Notes under the pieces: model-generated
Told to the model about the DNA's origin: nothing
Databases searched by the model: none
What the model saw: the letters and a program-made list of their open reading frames with translations, nothing else
In this document: positions 1 to 11,139 of the stretch, one piece after another
How positions within the stretch are numbered: the stretch's first letter is position 1
Layout: each line of letters opens with the position of its first letter
Program-made: the position numbers and the translations under genes
From: Arthrobacter globiformis
GTDB lineage: Bacteria; Actinomycetota; Actinomycetes; Actinomycetales; Micrococcaceae
DNA: 64,000 bases
Direction: 5' to 3'
Assembly: GCF_030818015.1 (NCBI RefSeq)
Contig: NZ_JAUSZX010000001.1
Coordinates: 4,774,001-4,838,000 of the forward strand

Positions 1-370
1 GATCACCGTCCGGCGCGCCCCCAAGTATGTTCCCTTCCTGATCCTGGGCGGGCTGGTGGGGTTCGCCGCGGCGGCGGTCATTGCGTACGCCCTGCCCGGC
101 GATGCCAGCTACGACCGCGGCGCCGTGTACGGCTTCTTCATGGTGCCGTGCGCCGCGGCCGGTGTGATTCTCGGCGCAGTTGGCGCCCTGGTGCTGGACC
201 GGGCCAGCGTGCGCCGCGCCCGCCGCGGCGTCGTCGAAGCCGTGCCCGAAGCGGAACTTTCTGCCGAAGGCACGGCGCCAGCCACAGAACCGGGCACGGC
301 GCCAGGCACCGAACCCGGCACTGCCCCGGAGCGGACCACGGACGACGGCGAGCCCGGCCAGCGGTCATAA
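1..370 (+). CDS. Small membrane protein, 5' end outside window
   Basis: The open frame (codons from base 2) runs in from the left edge and ends with TAA at 368-370, so the start is missing. Two hydrophobic stretches (around bases 35-100 and 135-205) suggest two membrane helices. They are followed by a charged segment and a low-complexity tail made of TAP/TEPG-type repeats. It lies 47 bp upstream of purF on the same strand. I do not recognise a family; a small integral membrane protein of unknown role is as far as the sequence goes. Confidence 0.7.
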   Translation, partial: ITVRRAPKYVPFLILGGLVGFAAAAVIAYALPGDASYDRGAVYGFFMVPCAAAGVILGAVGALVLDRASVRRARRGVVEAVPEAELSAEGTAPATEPGTAPGTEPGTAPERTTDDGEPGQRS

Positions 371-405
371 TCCGGCGGCCGGAATTTCCTTACCCCATGA
401 CGTGA

Positions 406-417
406 GATAATCGACCA
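406..417 (+). promoter_or_regulatory. Leaderless-type -10 box of purF
   Basis: GATAAT (406-411) is followed by 6 nt and then the GTG start of purF, and no Shine-Dalgarno sequence is visible. This spacing would place the transcription start on or next to the GTG, giving a leaderless mRNA. The same arrangement recurs at several genes in the window. Confidence 0.5.
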
Positions 418-2151
418 GTGGCACGCGGCGATGGAAAACTTTCTCATGATCTTCTCCCTGGCGAAAAAGGCCCGATGGACGCTTGCGGCGTCTTTGGGGT
501 CTGGGCACCAGGTGAAGAAGTAGCAAAACTCACCTACTACGGGCTGTACGCACTGCAGCACCGCGGTCAGGAGTCGGCTGGTATAGCTACCAGCGACGGC
601 AAGCGGATCAACGTCTACAAGGACATGGGCCTCGTGTCCCAGGTCTTCGACGAGACCACGCTTAACACCCTGACCGGGCATCTGGCCGTCGGCCACTGCC
701 GCTACTCCACCACCGGAGCCAGCCACTGGGCCAACGCGCAGCCCACGCTGGGCGCTACCGCCACCGGCACGGTGGCCCTGGCCCACAACGGCAACCTCAC
801 CAACACGGCCGAACTCAACGCCATGATCCTTGAGCGCAACGGCGGCCAGCTCAGCGGCGAAATGAAGCAGGGCAACACCTCCGACACCGCCCTGGTGACG
901 GCGCTGCTGGAAGGCGAAGAGGGCAAGTCCCTCGAGCAGACCGCCCTCGAACTGCTTCCCAAGATCCGCGGCGGCTTCTGCTTCGTCTTCATGGACGAAG
1001 GCACGCTTTACGCAGCCCGCGACACCTTCGGCATCCGCCCGCTTTGCCTGGGCCGGCTGGAGCGCGGCTGGGTGGTCGCTTCCGAGCAGTCCGCCCTCGC
1101 CACTGTTGGCGCCAGCTTCATCCGGGAGATCGAGCCCGGCGAGTTCATCGCCATCGACGAGCAGGGCGTGCGGTCCAGCCGCTTCGCGGACCCGACGCCG
1201 GCCGGCTGCGTTTTCGAATACGTCTACCTCGCGCGTCCCGACGCCGCCATCGCCGGACGCTCCGTCTACGAATCCCGCGTGGAGATGGGCCGCCAGCTGG
1301 CACGCGAGAACACCCAGACCGCTGACATCGTCATCCCGGTCCCCGAGTCCGGCACCCCCGCGGCCGTGGGCTACGCCGAGGAATCCGGCATCCCGTTCGC
1401 GCACGGCTTCGTCAAGAACTCCTACGTGGGCCGCACATTCATCCAGCCGTCGCAGACGCTGCGCCAGCTGGGCATCCGGCTGAAGCTCAACGCCCTGGAG
1501 TCCGTGATCCGCGGTAAGCGTGTGGTGGTGGTGGATGACTCGATCGTCCGCGGCAACACCCAGCGCGCCATCGTCCGGATGCTCCGCGAAGCCGGCGCCG
1601 CCGCCGTCCACGTCAAGATTTCCTCCCCGCCGGTCCAGTGGCCCTGCTTCTACGGCATCGATTTCGCCTCCCGGGCAGAGCTCATCGCCAACGGCGCCAC
1701 CATCGAGGAGATCTCCCAGGCCATCGGCGCCGATTCGCTGGCGTACATTTCCGAAGACGGCATGATCGGCGCCACCCAGCAGCCCCGCGAACGGCTCTGC
1801 ACGGCATGCTTCACGGGCAAGTACCCCATCGAGCTGCCCGGCGCCGACAAGCTCGGCAAGAACCTCCTGGAGCGCACGGACCTTGGCGGCCTGCCTGCCT
1901 CGTCCGGCGCCGCTCCCGCCGGTTCGGCAGCGAACGCTGCCGCCGACGCCGCCATCGAACCGGCTGCCGCCACCCCCGGCAACCCGGACAACATCCCGGT
2001 GACCGAGGACCCCGCGGAAAAGCCGGGCGCCACGGGCTGTGACCCGGGACCGGATTCCGAACTCGAGAACCTGCTGACCGACGCCGACCGCGTGCCCGAT
2101 CTCCACCACGACGCTGCGACCGTCGGCGCTGACAAGAAAGAGTCCCTATGA
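418..2151 (+). CDS. purF: Amidophosphoribosyltransferase
   Basis: First committed step of purine synthesis: PRPP plus glutamine to 5-phosphoribosylamine. The N-terminal glutaminase nucleophile is Cys23 in DACGVFG, so a ~22-residue propeptide must be removed, as in the Bacillus-type enzyme. The PRPP-binding motif VVVVDDSIVRGNT lies near residues 369-381. Four cysteines (about 264, 410, 461, 464, in GCVFEY, PCFYG and CTAC) match the [4Fe-4S] ligand pattern of B. subtilis PurF. At 577 aa it is longer than the usual ~500 because of an Ala/Pro-rich acidic C-terminal extension. The start is GTG; the stop overlaps purM by ATGA, so the two are translationally coupled. Confidence 0.97.
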   Translation: MARGDGKLSHDLLPGEKGPMDACGVFGVWAPGEEVAKLTYYGLYALQHRGQESAGIATSDGKRINVYKDMGLVSQVFDETTLNTLTGHLAVGHCRYSTTGASHWANAQPTLGATATGTVALAHNGNLTNTAELNAMILERNGGQLSGEMKQGNTSDTALVTALLEGEEGKSLEQTALELLPKIRGGFCFVFMDEGTLYAARDTFGIRPLCLGRLERGWVVASEQSALATVGASFIREIEPGEFIAIDEQGVRSSRFADPTPAGCVFEYVYLARPDAAIAGRSVYESRVEMGRQLARENTQTADIVIPVPESGTPAAVGYAEESGIPFAHGFVKNSYVGRTFIQPSQTLRQLGIRLKLNALESVIRGKRVVVVDDSIVRGNTQRAIVRMLREAGAAAVHVKISSPPVQWPCFYGIDFASRAELIANGATIEEISQAIGADSLAYISEDGMIGATQQPRERLCTACFTGKYPIELPGADKLGKNLLERTDLGGLPASSGAAPAGSAANAAADAAIEPAAATPGNPDNIPVTEDPAEKPGATGCDPGPDSELENLLTDADRVPDLHHDAATVGADKKESL

Positions 2152-3311
2152 CTTCCGCTTCCTCCACTGCTGACATGAATGCTGCCCAGAACAACACCGG
2201 CATCACCTACGCGGCCGCCGGTGTGGACGTCGAGGCCGGCGACCGCGCCGTCGAGCTCATGAAGGACGCCGTCAAGGCGACCCACAACGCATCGGTGATT
2301 GGCGGTGTCGGCGGTTTCGCAGGCCTGTACGACGTCTCCAAGCTCCTCACCTACAAGAGGCCCCTGCTCGCCACGTCCACGGACGGTGTAGGCACCAAGG
2401 TGGCCATCGCCCAGGCCATGGACATCCACGACACCATCGGCTACGACCTCGTGGGCATGGTGGTTGACGACATCGTGGTGGTAGGCGCCGAGCCGCTGTA
2501 CATGACCGACTACATCGCCTGCGGCAAGGTGGTTCCGGAGCGCATCGCGGACATCGTCCGCGGCATCGCTGCCGCCTGCTCCGTGGCCGGCACCGCGCTG
2601 GTGGGCGGCGAAACCGCCGAACACCCCGGCCTGCTGGGCGAACACGAGTACGACGTCGCCGGCGCCGCCACCGGCGTTGTCGAAGCCGACGCACTGCTCG
2701 GACCGGACCGCGTCCGGGCCGGCGACGTGGTGATCGGCATGGCGTCCTCCGGCCTGCACTCCAACGGCTACTCGCTGGTCCGGCGCGTCATCAACCACGC
2801 CGGCTGGGCCCTGGACCGCCAGGTGTCCGAACTCGGCCGCACGCTGGGCGAGGAACTGCTCGAACCCACCCGCGTCTACGCCGCCGACTGCCTGGACCTC
2901 ACGCGGGCCTTCCCCGTCACCGCGGACAAGGCTGTGCACGGCTTCAGCCACGTCACCGGCGGTGGCCTGGCCGCCAACCTGGCCCGCGTGCTGCCGCAGG
3001 GCCTCGTGGCCACCGTTGACCGCTCCACCTGGGAGCTGCCCGCCATCTTCAAGCTCGTCTCGGAGCTGGGCCGCGTCCCGCTGCCCGACCTGGAGCGCAC
3101 GCTGAACCTCGGCGTCGGCATGGTGGCCGTGGTCTCCGCCGAAGCTGCGGACGCCGCCGTGGCCCGCCTGAACGAGCGCGGCCTGCCGTCCTGGATCATG
3201 GGTGCCGTCAGCACCGATTCCGACGCCGTGGTCAGGACCGGGCCGGACTACGTGCAGGGCGCCAAGGGTGTGGACGGCGGCGCGGTCCAGCTGGTCAACG
3301 CCTACGCGTAA
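2148..3311 (+). CDS. purM: Phosphoribosylformylglycinamidine cyclo-ligase
   Basis: AIR synthetase: closes the imidazole ring of FGAM using ATP in purine synthesis. The 387-aa protein shows the family landmarks STDGVGTK (ATP/Mg region), a DDIVVVGAEPL-type segment, VGGETAEHPG, a HSNGYSLVR segment and HVTGGGLAANL near the C-terminal half. Its ATG overlaps the purF stop by 4 nt (ATGA). The first ~15 residues are a poorly conserved Ser/Thr-rich lead-in, so initiation at the in-frame ATG about 15 codons in (MNAAQN) is also possible. Confidence 0.97.
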   Translation: MTSASSTADMNAAQNNTGITYAAAGVDVEAGDRAVELMKDAVKATHNASVIGGVGGFAGLYDVSKLLTYKRPLLATSTDGVGTKVAIAQAMDIHDTIGYDLVGMVVDDIVVVGAEPLYMTDYIACGKVVPERIADIVRGIAAACSVAGTALVGGETAEHPGLLGEHEYDVAGAATGVVEADALLGPDRVRAGDVVIGMASSGLHSNGYSLVRRVINHAGWALDRQVSELGRTLGEELLEPTRVYAADCLDLTRAFPVTADKAVHGFSHVTGGGLAANLARVLPQGLVATVDRSTWELPAIFKLVSELGRVPLPDLERTLNLGVGMVAVVSAEAADAAVARLNERGLPSWIMGAVSTDSDAVVRTGPDYVQGAKGVDGGAVQLVNAYA

Positions 3312-3326
3312 CCAAAACCCTGACGG

Positions 3327-4112
3327 CTAGACCTGCAGGACGCTGAACACGCCGCCCTGGGGGTCCTTCAGGGTGGCGATGGTGCCGCCGTCGTCGTCGA
3401 ACTCCGGCTCCACCAGCACCTCGGCTCCGGCAGAGACGGCGGACAGCACCGCTTCCTTAACGCTGGAGACACCGAAGTAGACCTGCCAGCCGCGGCTGCC
3501 GTCTTCGCCGTCCCCGTCCTCCTCCGGAGCAGGTGCGACGCCCGCCACCTCCGCCCCGTTCACCATCAGCGTGGTGTAGGTTCCGCCGTCGTCCTGGGGG
3601 TATTCGGTCACCTCGTGCCCGAACAGCTGCTGGAAGAATCCGACGGCGGCCTGCGGCTCAGGCGTGATCAGTTCGGCCCAGGCGAACGCGCCGGGCTCGT
3701 TGTGCCGCCCGCTGCCCAGATGGGTACCGGCCTGCCAGATGCCGGTGGCGCCGCCGCCCGGCGGCTCCACGAACACCATGGTTCCGGTGTCCCCGATGTC
3801 CTCCGGCCCAAACTGCACCGTGCCGCCCGCGTGGTCAGCTTCCTCCGCGGTGGACCGGGCGTCATCGGTGGCGAAGTAGACGTTCCACTGCGCGGGCCGC
3901 TCTGAACCACCGTGCTGCGGCTGCGGTGCCACCGTCGCGACGAGGTCGTCATCCAGGAAGGCCTTCGCGTAGCTGCGGCCGTCCGGAGTCGGCAGGTCCT
4001 CGTAGCGCCACCCGAACACGGCGGCGTAGAAGGCCTTGGCGGCAGCCACGTCGGGCGTTTGGACGTCCGCCCAGCAGAGCTCTCCGAGGCTGTACCCGCT
4101 GCGCTGAACCAT
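3327..4112 (-). CDS. VOC-superfamily protein with two glyoxalase-like domains
   Basis: A 261-aa protein made of two tandem VOC (glyoxalase/bleomycin-resistance/dioxygenase) domains, about residues 8-125 and 140-258. Both open with the same pattern (GELCWADVQTPDVAAAKAFYAAVFGW and AFAWAELITPEPQAAVGFFQQLFG, quoted as domain openings) and end in a strand with PQGGVF or PPGG. Such two-domain proteins are common in actinobacteria and bind small ligands or antibiotics; the substrate cannot be read from sequence. It converges on purM with 15 bp between the stops. AAAGG lies 8 nt upstream of the ATG. Confidence 0.85.
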   Translation of the reverse strand: MVQRSGYSLGELCWADVQTPDVAAAKAFYAAVFGWRYEDLPTPDGRSYAKAFLDDDLVATVAPQPQHGGSERPAQWNVYFATDDARSTAEEADHAGGTVQFGPEDIGDTGTMVFVEPPGGGATGIWQAGTHLGSGRHNEPGAFAWAELITPEPQAAVGFFQQLFGHEVTEYPQDDGGTYTTLMVNGAEVAGVAPAPEEDGDGEDGSRGWQVYFGVSSVKEAVLSAVSAGAEVLVEPEFDDDGGTIATLKDPQGGVFSVLQV

Positions 4113-4165
4113 GCGTCCGTACCTTTCGTTGGCTGAGTTCCCTCCAGCCTAGTTCCCATGGGGTA

Positions 4166-4215
4166 CAAAAAGGCCCGTTTGGGCACACCAAAGACTGGCG
4201 TGCCCAAACGGGCCT
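4166..4215 (-). terminator. Rho-independent terminator after the DUF3073 gene
   Basis: A perfect 16-bp inverted repeat (4171-4186 and 4200-4215, 13-nt loop) is followed, reading on the minus strand, by a run of Ts (4171-4167). It lies downstream of the DUF3073 gene and upstream of the VOC gene, so it separates the two. Confidence 0.85.
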
Positions 4216-4378
4216 GATAGCTGTAGCGGCACCGGACTTTCCCCTGCGGCCAAGTCTCTGGCTATGACCGGATTTCCGGGTAAAGCAGGGAAACGGGCAA
4301 CCCGAATGCGGGAAATACCCAGGAGGTGCACGACGGCGGCGTTCAGCCAATTGCCTTGCGGCAGTTCAGCAGGAACGA

Positions 4379-4612
4379 CTAACCGATACGACGGCTGTCT
4401 ACCTCGTCGTCGTCTTCATCCAAATCATCCGCGTACTTATCCACGTAGGCTGAATAGTCCGGCTCGACCGGGTCATTCGCGAAATGGCTCGTGGCACGAC
4501 TTCCCGGACCCGTGAGCTCGCGCTGTAGGGCCGAATAATCGGTGTTCGGGGAGTAGTACTTGATGTCCCGAGCCTGCTTGGTAGCTTTTGCCTTTTGACG
4601 GCCGCGCCCCAT
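4379..4612 (-). CDS. DUF3073 family protein
   Basis: A 77-aa, highly charged protein: a very basic N-terminus (MGRGRQKAKATKQAR) and an acidic C-terminus rich in Asp/Glu. It has the conserved DIKYYSPNTDYSALQREL segment typical of the actinobacterial DUF3073 family, whose function is unknown. The start is the ATG at 4612, preceded by a GGGGG-type ribosome site; an upstream in-frame ATG would add 13 unconserved residues. It often sits near purine genes in actinobacteria. Confidence 0.9.
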   Translation of the reverse strand: MGRGRQKAKATKQARDIKYYSPNTDYSALQRELTGPGSRATSHFANDPVEPDYSAYVDKYADDLDEDDDEVDSRRIG

Positions 4613-4937
4613 GGCGTGACCCCCTTTTGTACTTGGACCGGAGGTGGTCACCTTTGGCGATCGGTGAGGCCCCGGAATGTTTGGTCAATTTGTCGTACCC
4701 CTAGATTACATGCTTTCGGCGGCATCTGCTTGCCACGCAGGCCGCCGGAGGCCGCCGCAGCCCGCTTCTCCGCGGCAATCCGGGGCTCGCAGAAATTTTT
4801 TGTTCGATAGAGTCTCCTGAACGACTGAATTAAGCGGGCATGGGAATCCGGTAACGGGCCGCCAGGGCCACACCGCGGAAACGCATTTATACCGGATCCC
4901 CACGCCGAGCGAACGCCAGGAAGGGGTGCCGCCCAAT

Positions 4938-5681
4938 ATGAATGACAACGATCCTAGCCACGACCGGGAACGCGGGCCGGTCCGCTCCGTCGCCGTGCAG
5001 CCCGAGCCGGCTGACGCCAAACCAGCCGGCCGCGAACCGGCGGAGCCCAAAGCAGCAGGGCCAGAATCAGCCGAGCCGAAACAAGCCCAACCCTGGGCTG
5101 CCCAGATCAAAAGCTTGCCCGGGTCGATCCGTTCCCGGCTCGCGCAGACCGAGGTCCGGCAAACCCTGCTCAAGGCCGGTTTTGTCGCTGCGCTGCTTGT
5201 GGTGGGTGGCCTGCTCGTGTGGCTCCTGACGTCACTCCTCGCCAGTGCCACCATGCAGGCAGCCAACCGGCCCGAGGCAGCGGCGGCGAAGCCCTCCCCC
5301 GCCCCGCCGGCGGCGTCGCCCCGGCCCAGCCTGCCCTTGGCCAACGTGAGCCCGCTGGACTTCCGGGCAGGCGACTGCTTCAAGGACTTCGACCCCGAGG
5401 CATCCAAATCCACCGTGGTTGCGTGCACCTCAGACCACTCCGCCCAGCTGGTCGCGGTCACGCATTACGCCGACGGTGACGCGTACCCGGGCCGGGACGC
5501 CCTGAAGACCAGGGCCAGGGAGACGTGCCAGACGGCGACCCTGACGGAGAAGTCCAATGCCTACAACCTGAACTACCGCCTCGCCTACCCGAGCACGGCC
5601 AGCTGGGCCAAGGGCGACCGCCGCGTGGACTGCTACGTCACCGCGTCAGGCAACATCATCAAGGCAAGCCTGCTCCCGTAG
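4938..5681 (+). CDS. Membrane-anchored protein with septum-formation-type domain
   Basis: A 247-aa protein. About 75 polar residues with alternating Pro/Ala/Glu come first, then one membrane helix (FVAALLVVGGLLVWLLTSLL, around residues 78-97), then a Pro/Ala linker and an extracytoplasmic domain of ~110 residues. That domain has four cysteines in DCF, ACTSDH, ETCQ and DCY contexts. This pattern resembles the actinobacterial septum-formation domain (Pfam PF13845-like). The ATG at 4938 was chosen because AGGAAGGGG lies just upstream; a GTG 12 nt earlier is in the same frame. The exact role is not shown by sequence. Confidence 0.7.
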   Translation: MNDNDPSHDRERGPVRSVAVQPEPADAKPAGREPAEPKAAGPESAEPKQAQPWAAQIKSLPGSIRSRLAQTEVRQTLLKAGFVAALLVVGGLLVWLLTSLLASATMQAANRPEAAAAKPSPAPPAASPRPSLPLANVSPLDFRAGDCFKDFDPEASKSTVVACTSDHSAQLVAVTHYADGDAYPGRDALKTRARETCQTATLTEKSNAYNLNYRLAYPSTASWAKGDRRVDCYVTASGNIIKASLLP

Positions 5682-5696
5682 CCCTGGTCCCTGGCC

Positions 5697-8354
<2,658 letters not shown>

Positions 8355-8385
8355 AGAGAGCTCCTTTCGAAGACGGTTTAGCTAA

Positions 8386-8406
8386 CTTGAGTCTACTACG
8401 CTCAAC
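8386..8406. promoter_or_regulatory. HAIR element (HspR operator) of clpB
   Basis: CTTGAGT-N7-GCTCAAC lies 32 bp upstream of clpB. The actinobacterial HAIR consensus is CTTGAGT-N7-ACTCAAG, so the left arm is perfect and the right arm differs at its two outer bases. HspR represses clpB and dnaK in related species; no hspR is in this window. Confidence 0.8.
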
Positions 8407-8581
8407 TTTGCTTTTCAGGTCTTCACAGCCAAGTTTTCCCACAGCGAAATGCCGACTGGTGGTCGGGCGAATTTTCCGTGAACGGTGGCTCTTGAACTGT
8501 ATCGCCGCAGGCCGAATCCCCCTAGGATCGATCTGTGGCTGCGAGGGTCACGGCCCCACTACTCCAGAGACAGGACCGGCA

Positions 8582-8917
8582 ATGAAGAAGTTCGTAGTTC
8601 TTTACAACGCACCACAGTCGGCACAATCCCAGATGGCGGAGAGTTCCCCAGAGGCCGCGCAGGAGGGCATGAAAGCGTGGATGGAGTGGGCGTCCCGGGC
8701 CGGCAGCGGCATCGTGGACATGGGCCAGCCCCTGGGTGCCGGCAAGGAGGTCAGCCAGTCGGGCACCTCGGACACGAACACGAGCGTGGGTGGATACGGC
8801 ATCCTGCAGGCCGAGGACATGGACGGCGCTTTGGCCCTGCTCGAGGGGCACCCGCACCTCATGATGCCCGGCGCCAGCATCCAGGTGTACGAGACCCTGG
8901 ACCTCCCCGGGATGTAA
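8582..8917 (+). CDS. YCII-like small protein
   Basis: A 111-aa protein starting MKKFVVLYNAP, with a ferredoxin-like alpha/beta pattern and a conserved GYGILQAEDMDGALALLEGHPHL-type segment (split here across the domain). This is characteristic of YCII/DUF1330-like proteins. The function is unknown; family members are small, sometimes enzyme-associated, proteins. The ATG at 8582 is preceded by ACAGGA, and a TAGGAT -10-like box lies about 55 nt upstream. The longer open frame to the left has no conserved content and would run into the clpB control region. Confidence 0.7.
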   Translation: MKKFVVLYNAPQSAQSQMAESSPEAAQEGMKAWMEWASRAGSGIVDMGQPLGAGKEVSQSGTSDTNTSVGGYGILQAEDMDGALALLEGHPHLMMPGASIQVYETLDLPGM

Positions 8918-8920
8918 CTC

Positions 8921-9733
8921 CTACGAGCCCCGAACTCCCGAGACACTGGTGATCCAGGCGAGGTTGCGGACCACGGAGGCGTGGTCGTTGTAGTAGCCGG
9001 TGTAATTCGAGGGGTTCCGGGCCGGCAGCATGTCCGACGTGGACAGGACCCCCGCAAGTTTGCCGTTCACGATCAGCGGCCCGCCCGAGTCGCCACTGAG
9101 CGTGTGGCCGCTCTCCGACCGCGTCCGGACAGACGGGCCGCCATAGTTGTCCACGCCCTGCCAGACCACCGAGACGCCCGCCGCCTTGAGGTAATAGGAC
9201 ATGGCGCCGGACCCCTCGGACTGATCCCCCCAACCATAGACCGTCGCGCGGGTTCCGGTGGCAGGAAAAGAACTGGACAGGCCCACATAGGAGCCGTAGT
9301 ACGGCGTGGACAGCTTCAGCAGCAGGACATCCCCTGCCGGTGCCGCGTAGCGCGCGGCCACCGAACGGACCGCACCTCCGGTTCCGAGGTAGCTGCTGCC
9401 CAGCCGGACCGACCTCAGGCTCGTGGAGTTGCAGTGTTTGGCCGTGATGACCCAGCTCGCCGCGATGTGGCTGCCGGTGCACCCCACGTTGGTGCCTGCG
9501 GAGTCGAAGGAAACTTGCGCCGCGAAGGGGGCGGCTGAAACTGTGGTGGTACTGCCGCCGGCGATGTCCCTGCTGAACGTGCCGTCACCGACAGGGGCTT
9601 CCACCTCCTTGGCCGGCACCTCATTGGCCAGAACTTCTTTGCCCACCGCGGCCTGAGCCGGCGGGCCGCAGGGAACGGGAGCCAGCAGCGCCGCGCCGGC
9701 CGCGGCCGTGGCCAGGATTTTCGCAATCTTCAA
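8921..9733 (-). CDS. Secreted trypsin-like serine protease (S1 family)
   Basis: A 270-aa secreted protein. The signal peptide (KIAKILATAAAGAALLAPV..., cleavage near AQA) is followed by a short propeptide rich in VP/KE. The S1 catalytic residues are visible: His in WVITAKHC, Asp in AGDVLLLKL and Ser in SGDSGGPL. The start is TTG at 9733 because AAGGAG lies 7 nt upstream. An earlier in-frame codon at 9793 would put 20 polar residues in front of the signal peptide. It converges with the YCII-like gene and is divergent from the metallophosphoesterase. Confidence 0.85.
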   Translation of the reverse strand: MKIAKILATAAAGAALLAPVPCGPPAQAAVGKEVLANEVPAKEVEAPVGDGTFSRDIAGGSTTTVSAAPFAAQVSFDSAGTNVGCTGSHIAASWVITAKHCNSTSLRSVRLGSSYLGTGGAVRSVAARYAAPAGDVLLLKLSTPYYGSYVGLSSSFPATGTRATVYGWGDQSEGSGAMSYYLKAAGVSVVWQGVDNYGGPSVRTRSESGHTLSGDSGGPLIVNGKLAGVLSTSDMLPARNPSNYTGYYNDHASVVRNLAWITSVSGVRGS

Positions 9734-9784
9734 CGTGAGGCTCCTTAGCGTTGGGTGCGAGAGGTCCGACTGCGAGCGTACGCA

Positions 9785-9826
9785 CAGTGACAAGATTTGT
9801 CATATTTGTTACTTATACTGTCACTG
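9785..9826. promoter_or_regulatory. Nested inverted repeats between divergent protease and phosphoesterase genes
   Basis: TGACAA-GAT-TTGTCA (9788-9802) is a perfect 6-bp palindrome. An outer pair, CAGTGACA (9785-9792) and TGTCACTG (9819-9826), is also perfect. The block is AT-rich against its surroundings and includes TTATACT, a -10-like box for the plus strand. It looks like an operator/promoter region shared by the two divergent secreted-hydrolase genes. The regulator is unknown. Confidence 0.5.
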
Positions 9827-9927
9827 TCATCCGACGCGGGGACCGGGGTATGGTCTGGGGGCCAGCAGAAATAACTGTTCCCCCGGCCTGCAGCGGCATC
9901 AGGCCCAGTTCCCTGATGTGAGGGATC

Positions 9928-11055
9928 ATGACTGGACCATCGAAGCAGCGGAGATGGTCCGGCATGGCTCCGGCCGTACTCTCACTGGGGCTGCTGCTCA
10001 CTGCTTGCCAACAGGGTCCGCCCCCGCCACTGCCGGGAAGGCCGGTTTCGCCCGGCCCGTCCGGACCGCCGGCAACCGCGCCGCCCAGGCCGGCAGAGTC
10101 CTCCTCCCCTGCTGGGCCCGCCTCCGCCACAGCGCCAGCCGCCGTCCATTTCACGGCCCAGGGCGACATCGGGCTGAGCACGGGAGCCCGCGTGGTGCTT
10201 GACGCCATCAACGACCTCCGTCCCGAGCTGAACTTGGCCCTTGGCGACTTCTCGTACGAGGCCGGGCGCGAGCAGGAGTTCTGCGATATGGTCACCGGCA
10301 AGCTGGGCGGGAACTTTCCCTATCAGGTGGTCACGGGAAACCACGAGAGTGACGGCCACGACGGCGACATCGCCAACATCGTCAACTGCCTCCCCAACAA
10401 GCTGCCGGGGCTCCAAGGCGAGTACGGAATTCAGTGGTATGCCGACTACCCGGAACGAAACCCGCTGGTGCGCTTCATCATGGTGTCCCCCGGCATCAAG
10501 TTCCACGACGGAAACACCCTGGACTACTCCAGGGGCAGCGAGCGCTGGGGGTGGACAGCGGCCGCCCTTGACGGCGCGAGGTTCAAGAAGATCCCCTGGA
10601 CCGTCGTCGGCATGCACACCCCGTGCCTCAGCGTGGGCAAGTACGACTGCCAGGCCGGGCGCGACTTCACGAACCTGCTCATCGACAAGAAGGCGGACCT
10701 GGTGGTGACGGGCCACGACCACAACTACCAGCGGAGCCATCAGCTGGGCCGCGGCCAGGGCTGCCCGGCGCTGGTGCCGGACACCTTCTCCGGAGGCTGC
10801 CTCGCCGACTCGGACAATGCCATGGTCCAGGGCGCCGGAACGGTGTTCGCCACCGTGGGAACCGGCGGCGTGGGGCTCTATGAGGTCAACGACCAGGACC
10901 CCGAATCCCCCTACTTTGCTGCCTGGTCCGGGAAGAACCGTGACGCCGCGCTCGGCACCCTGGACGTGACAGCCACCGCGGACCGGCTCTCAGCCCGGTT
11001 CGTTCCGGCGGCCGGCTACACGTTCACGGACGGCTTCGAGATCGAACGGAAGTAG
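9928..11055 (+). CDS. Lipoprotein metallophosphoesterase
   Basis: A 375-aa exported lipoprotein with lipobox LLTAC (Cys at residue 27), a Pro/Ala-rich linker, then a calcineurin-like phosphoesterase domain. Metal-binding motifs are visible: GDI, LGDFSYE, TGNHES and GHDHNYQRS. The overall layout resembles purple acid phosphatase/Icc-like enzymes, but the substrate is unknown. A conserved Cys-containing HTPC segment follows the second metal site. It is divergent from the serine protease, and a regulatory palindrome lies between them. Confidence 0.85.
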   Translation: MTGPSKQRRWSGMAPAVLSLGLLLTACQQGPPPPLPGRPVSPGPSGPPATAPPRPAESSSPAGPASATAPAAVHFTAQGDIGLSTGARVVLDAINDLRPELNLALGDFSYEAGREQEFCDMVTGKLGGNFPYQVVTGNHESDGHDGDIANIVNCLPNKLPGLQGEYGIQWYADYPERNPLVRFIMVSPGIKFHDGNTLDYSRGSERWGWTAAALDGARFKKIPWTVVGMHTPCLSVGKYDCQAGRDFTNLLIDKKADLVVTGHDHNYQRSHQLGRGQGCPALVPDTFSGGCLADSDNAMVQGAGTVFATVGTGGVGLYEVNDQDPESPYFAAWSGKNRDAALGTLDVTATADRLSARFVPAAGYTFTDGFEIERK

Positions 11056-11139
11056 CGGCAGGAGCCGCGGCCGGGCCATGTCCCGCTAGTCCGCTGCTGC
11101 CGGCGGGAAGCCTTGGGCCGTGCGGCGGCCACGACCCCT

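Noticed and set aside
109..2109. 666-codon open frame on the minus strand across purF
   Set aside because: It mirrors the purF codons in a high-GC genome and has no family motif; purF is unmistakable on the other strand.
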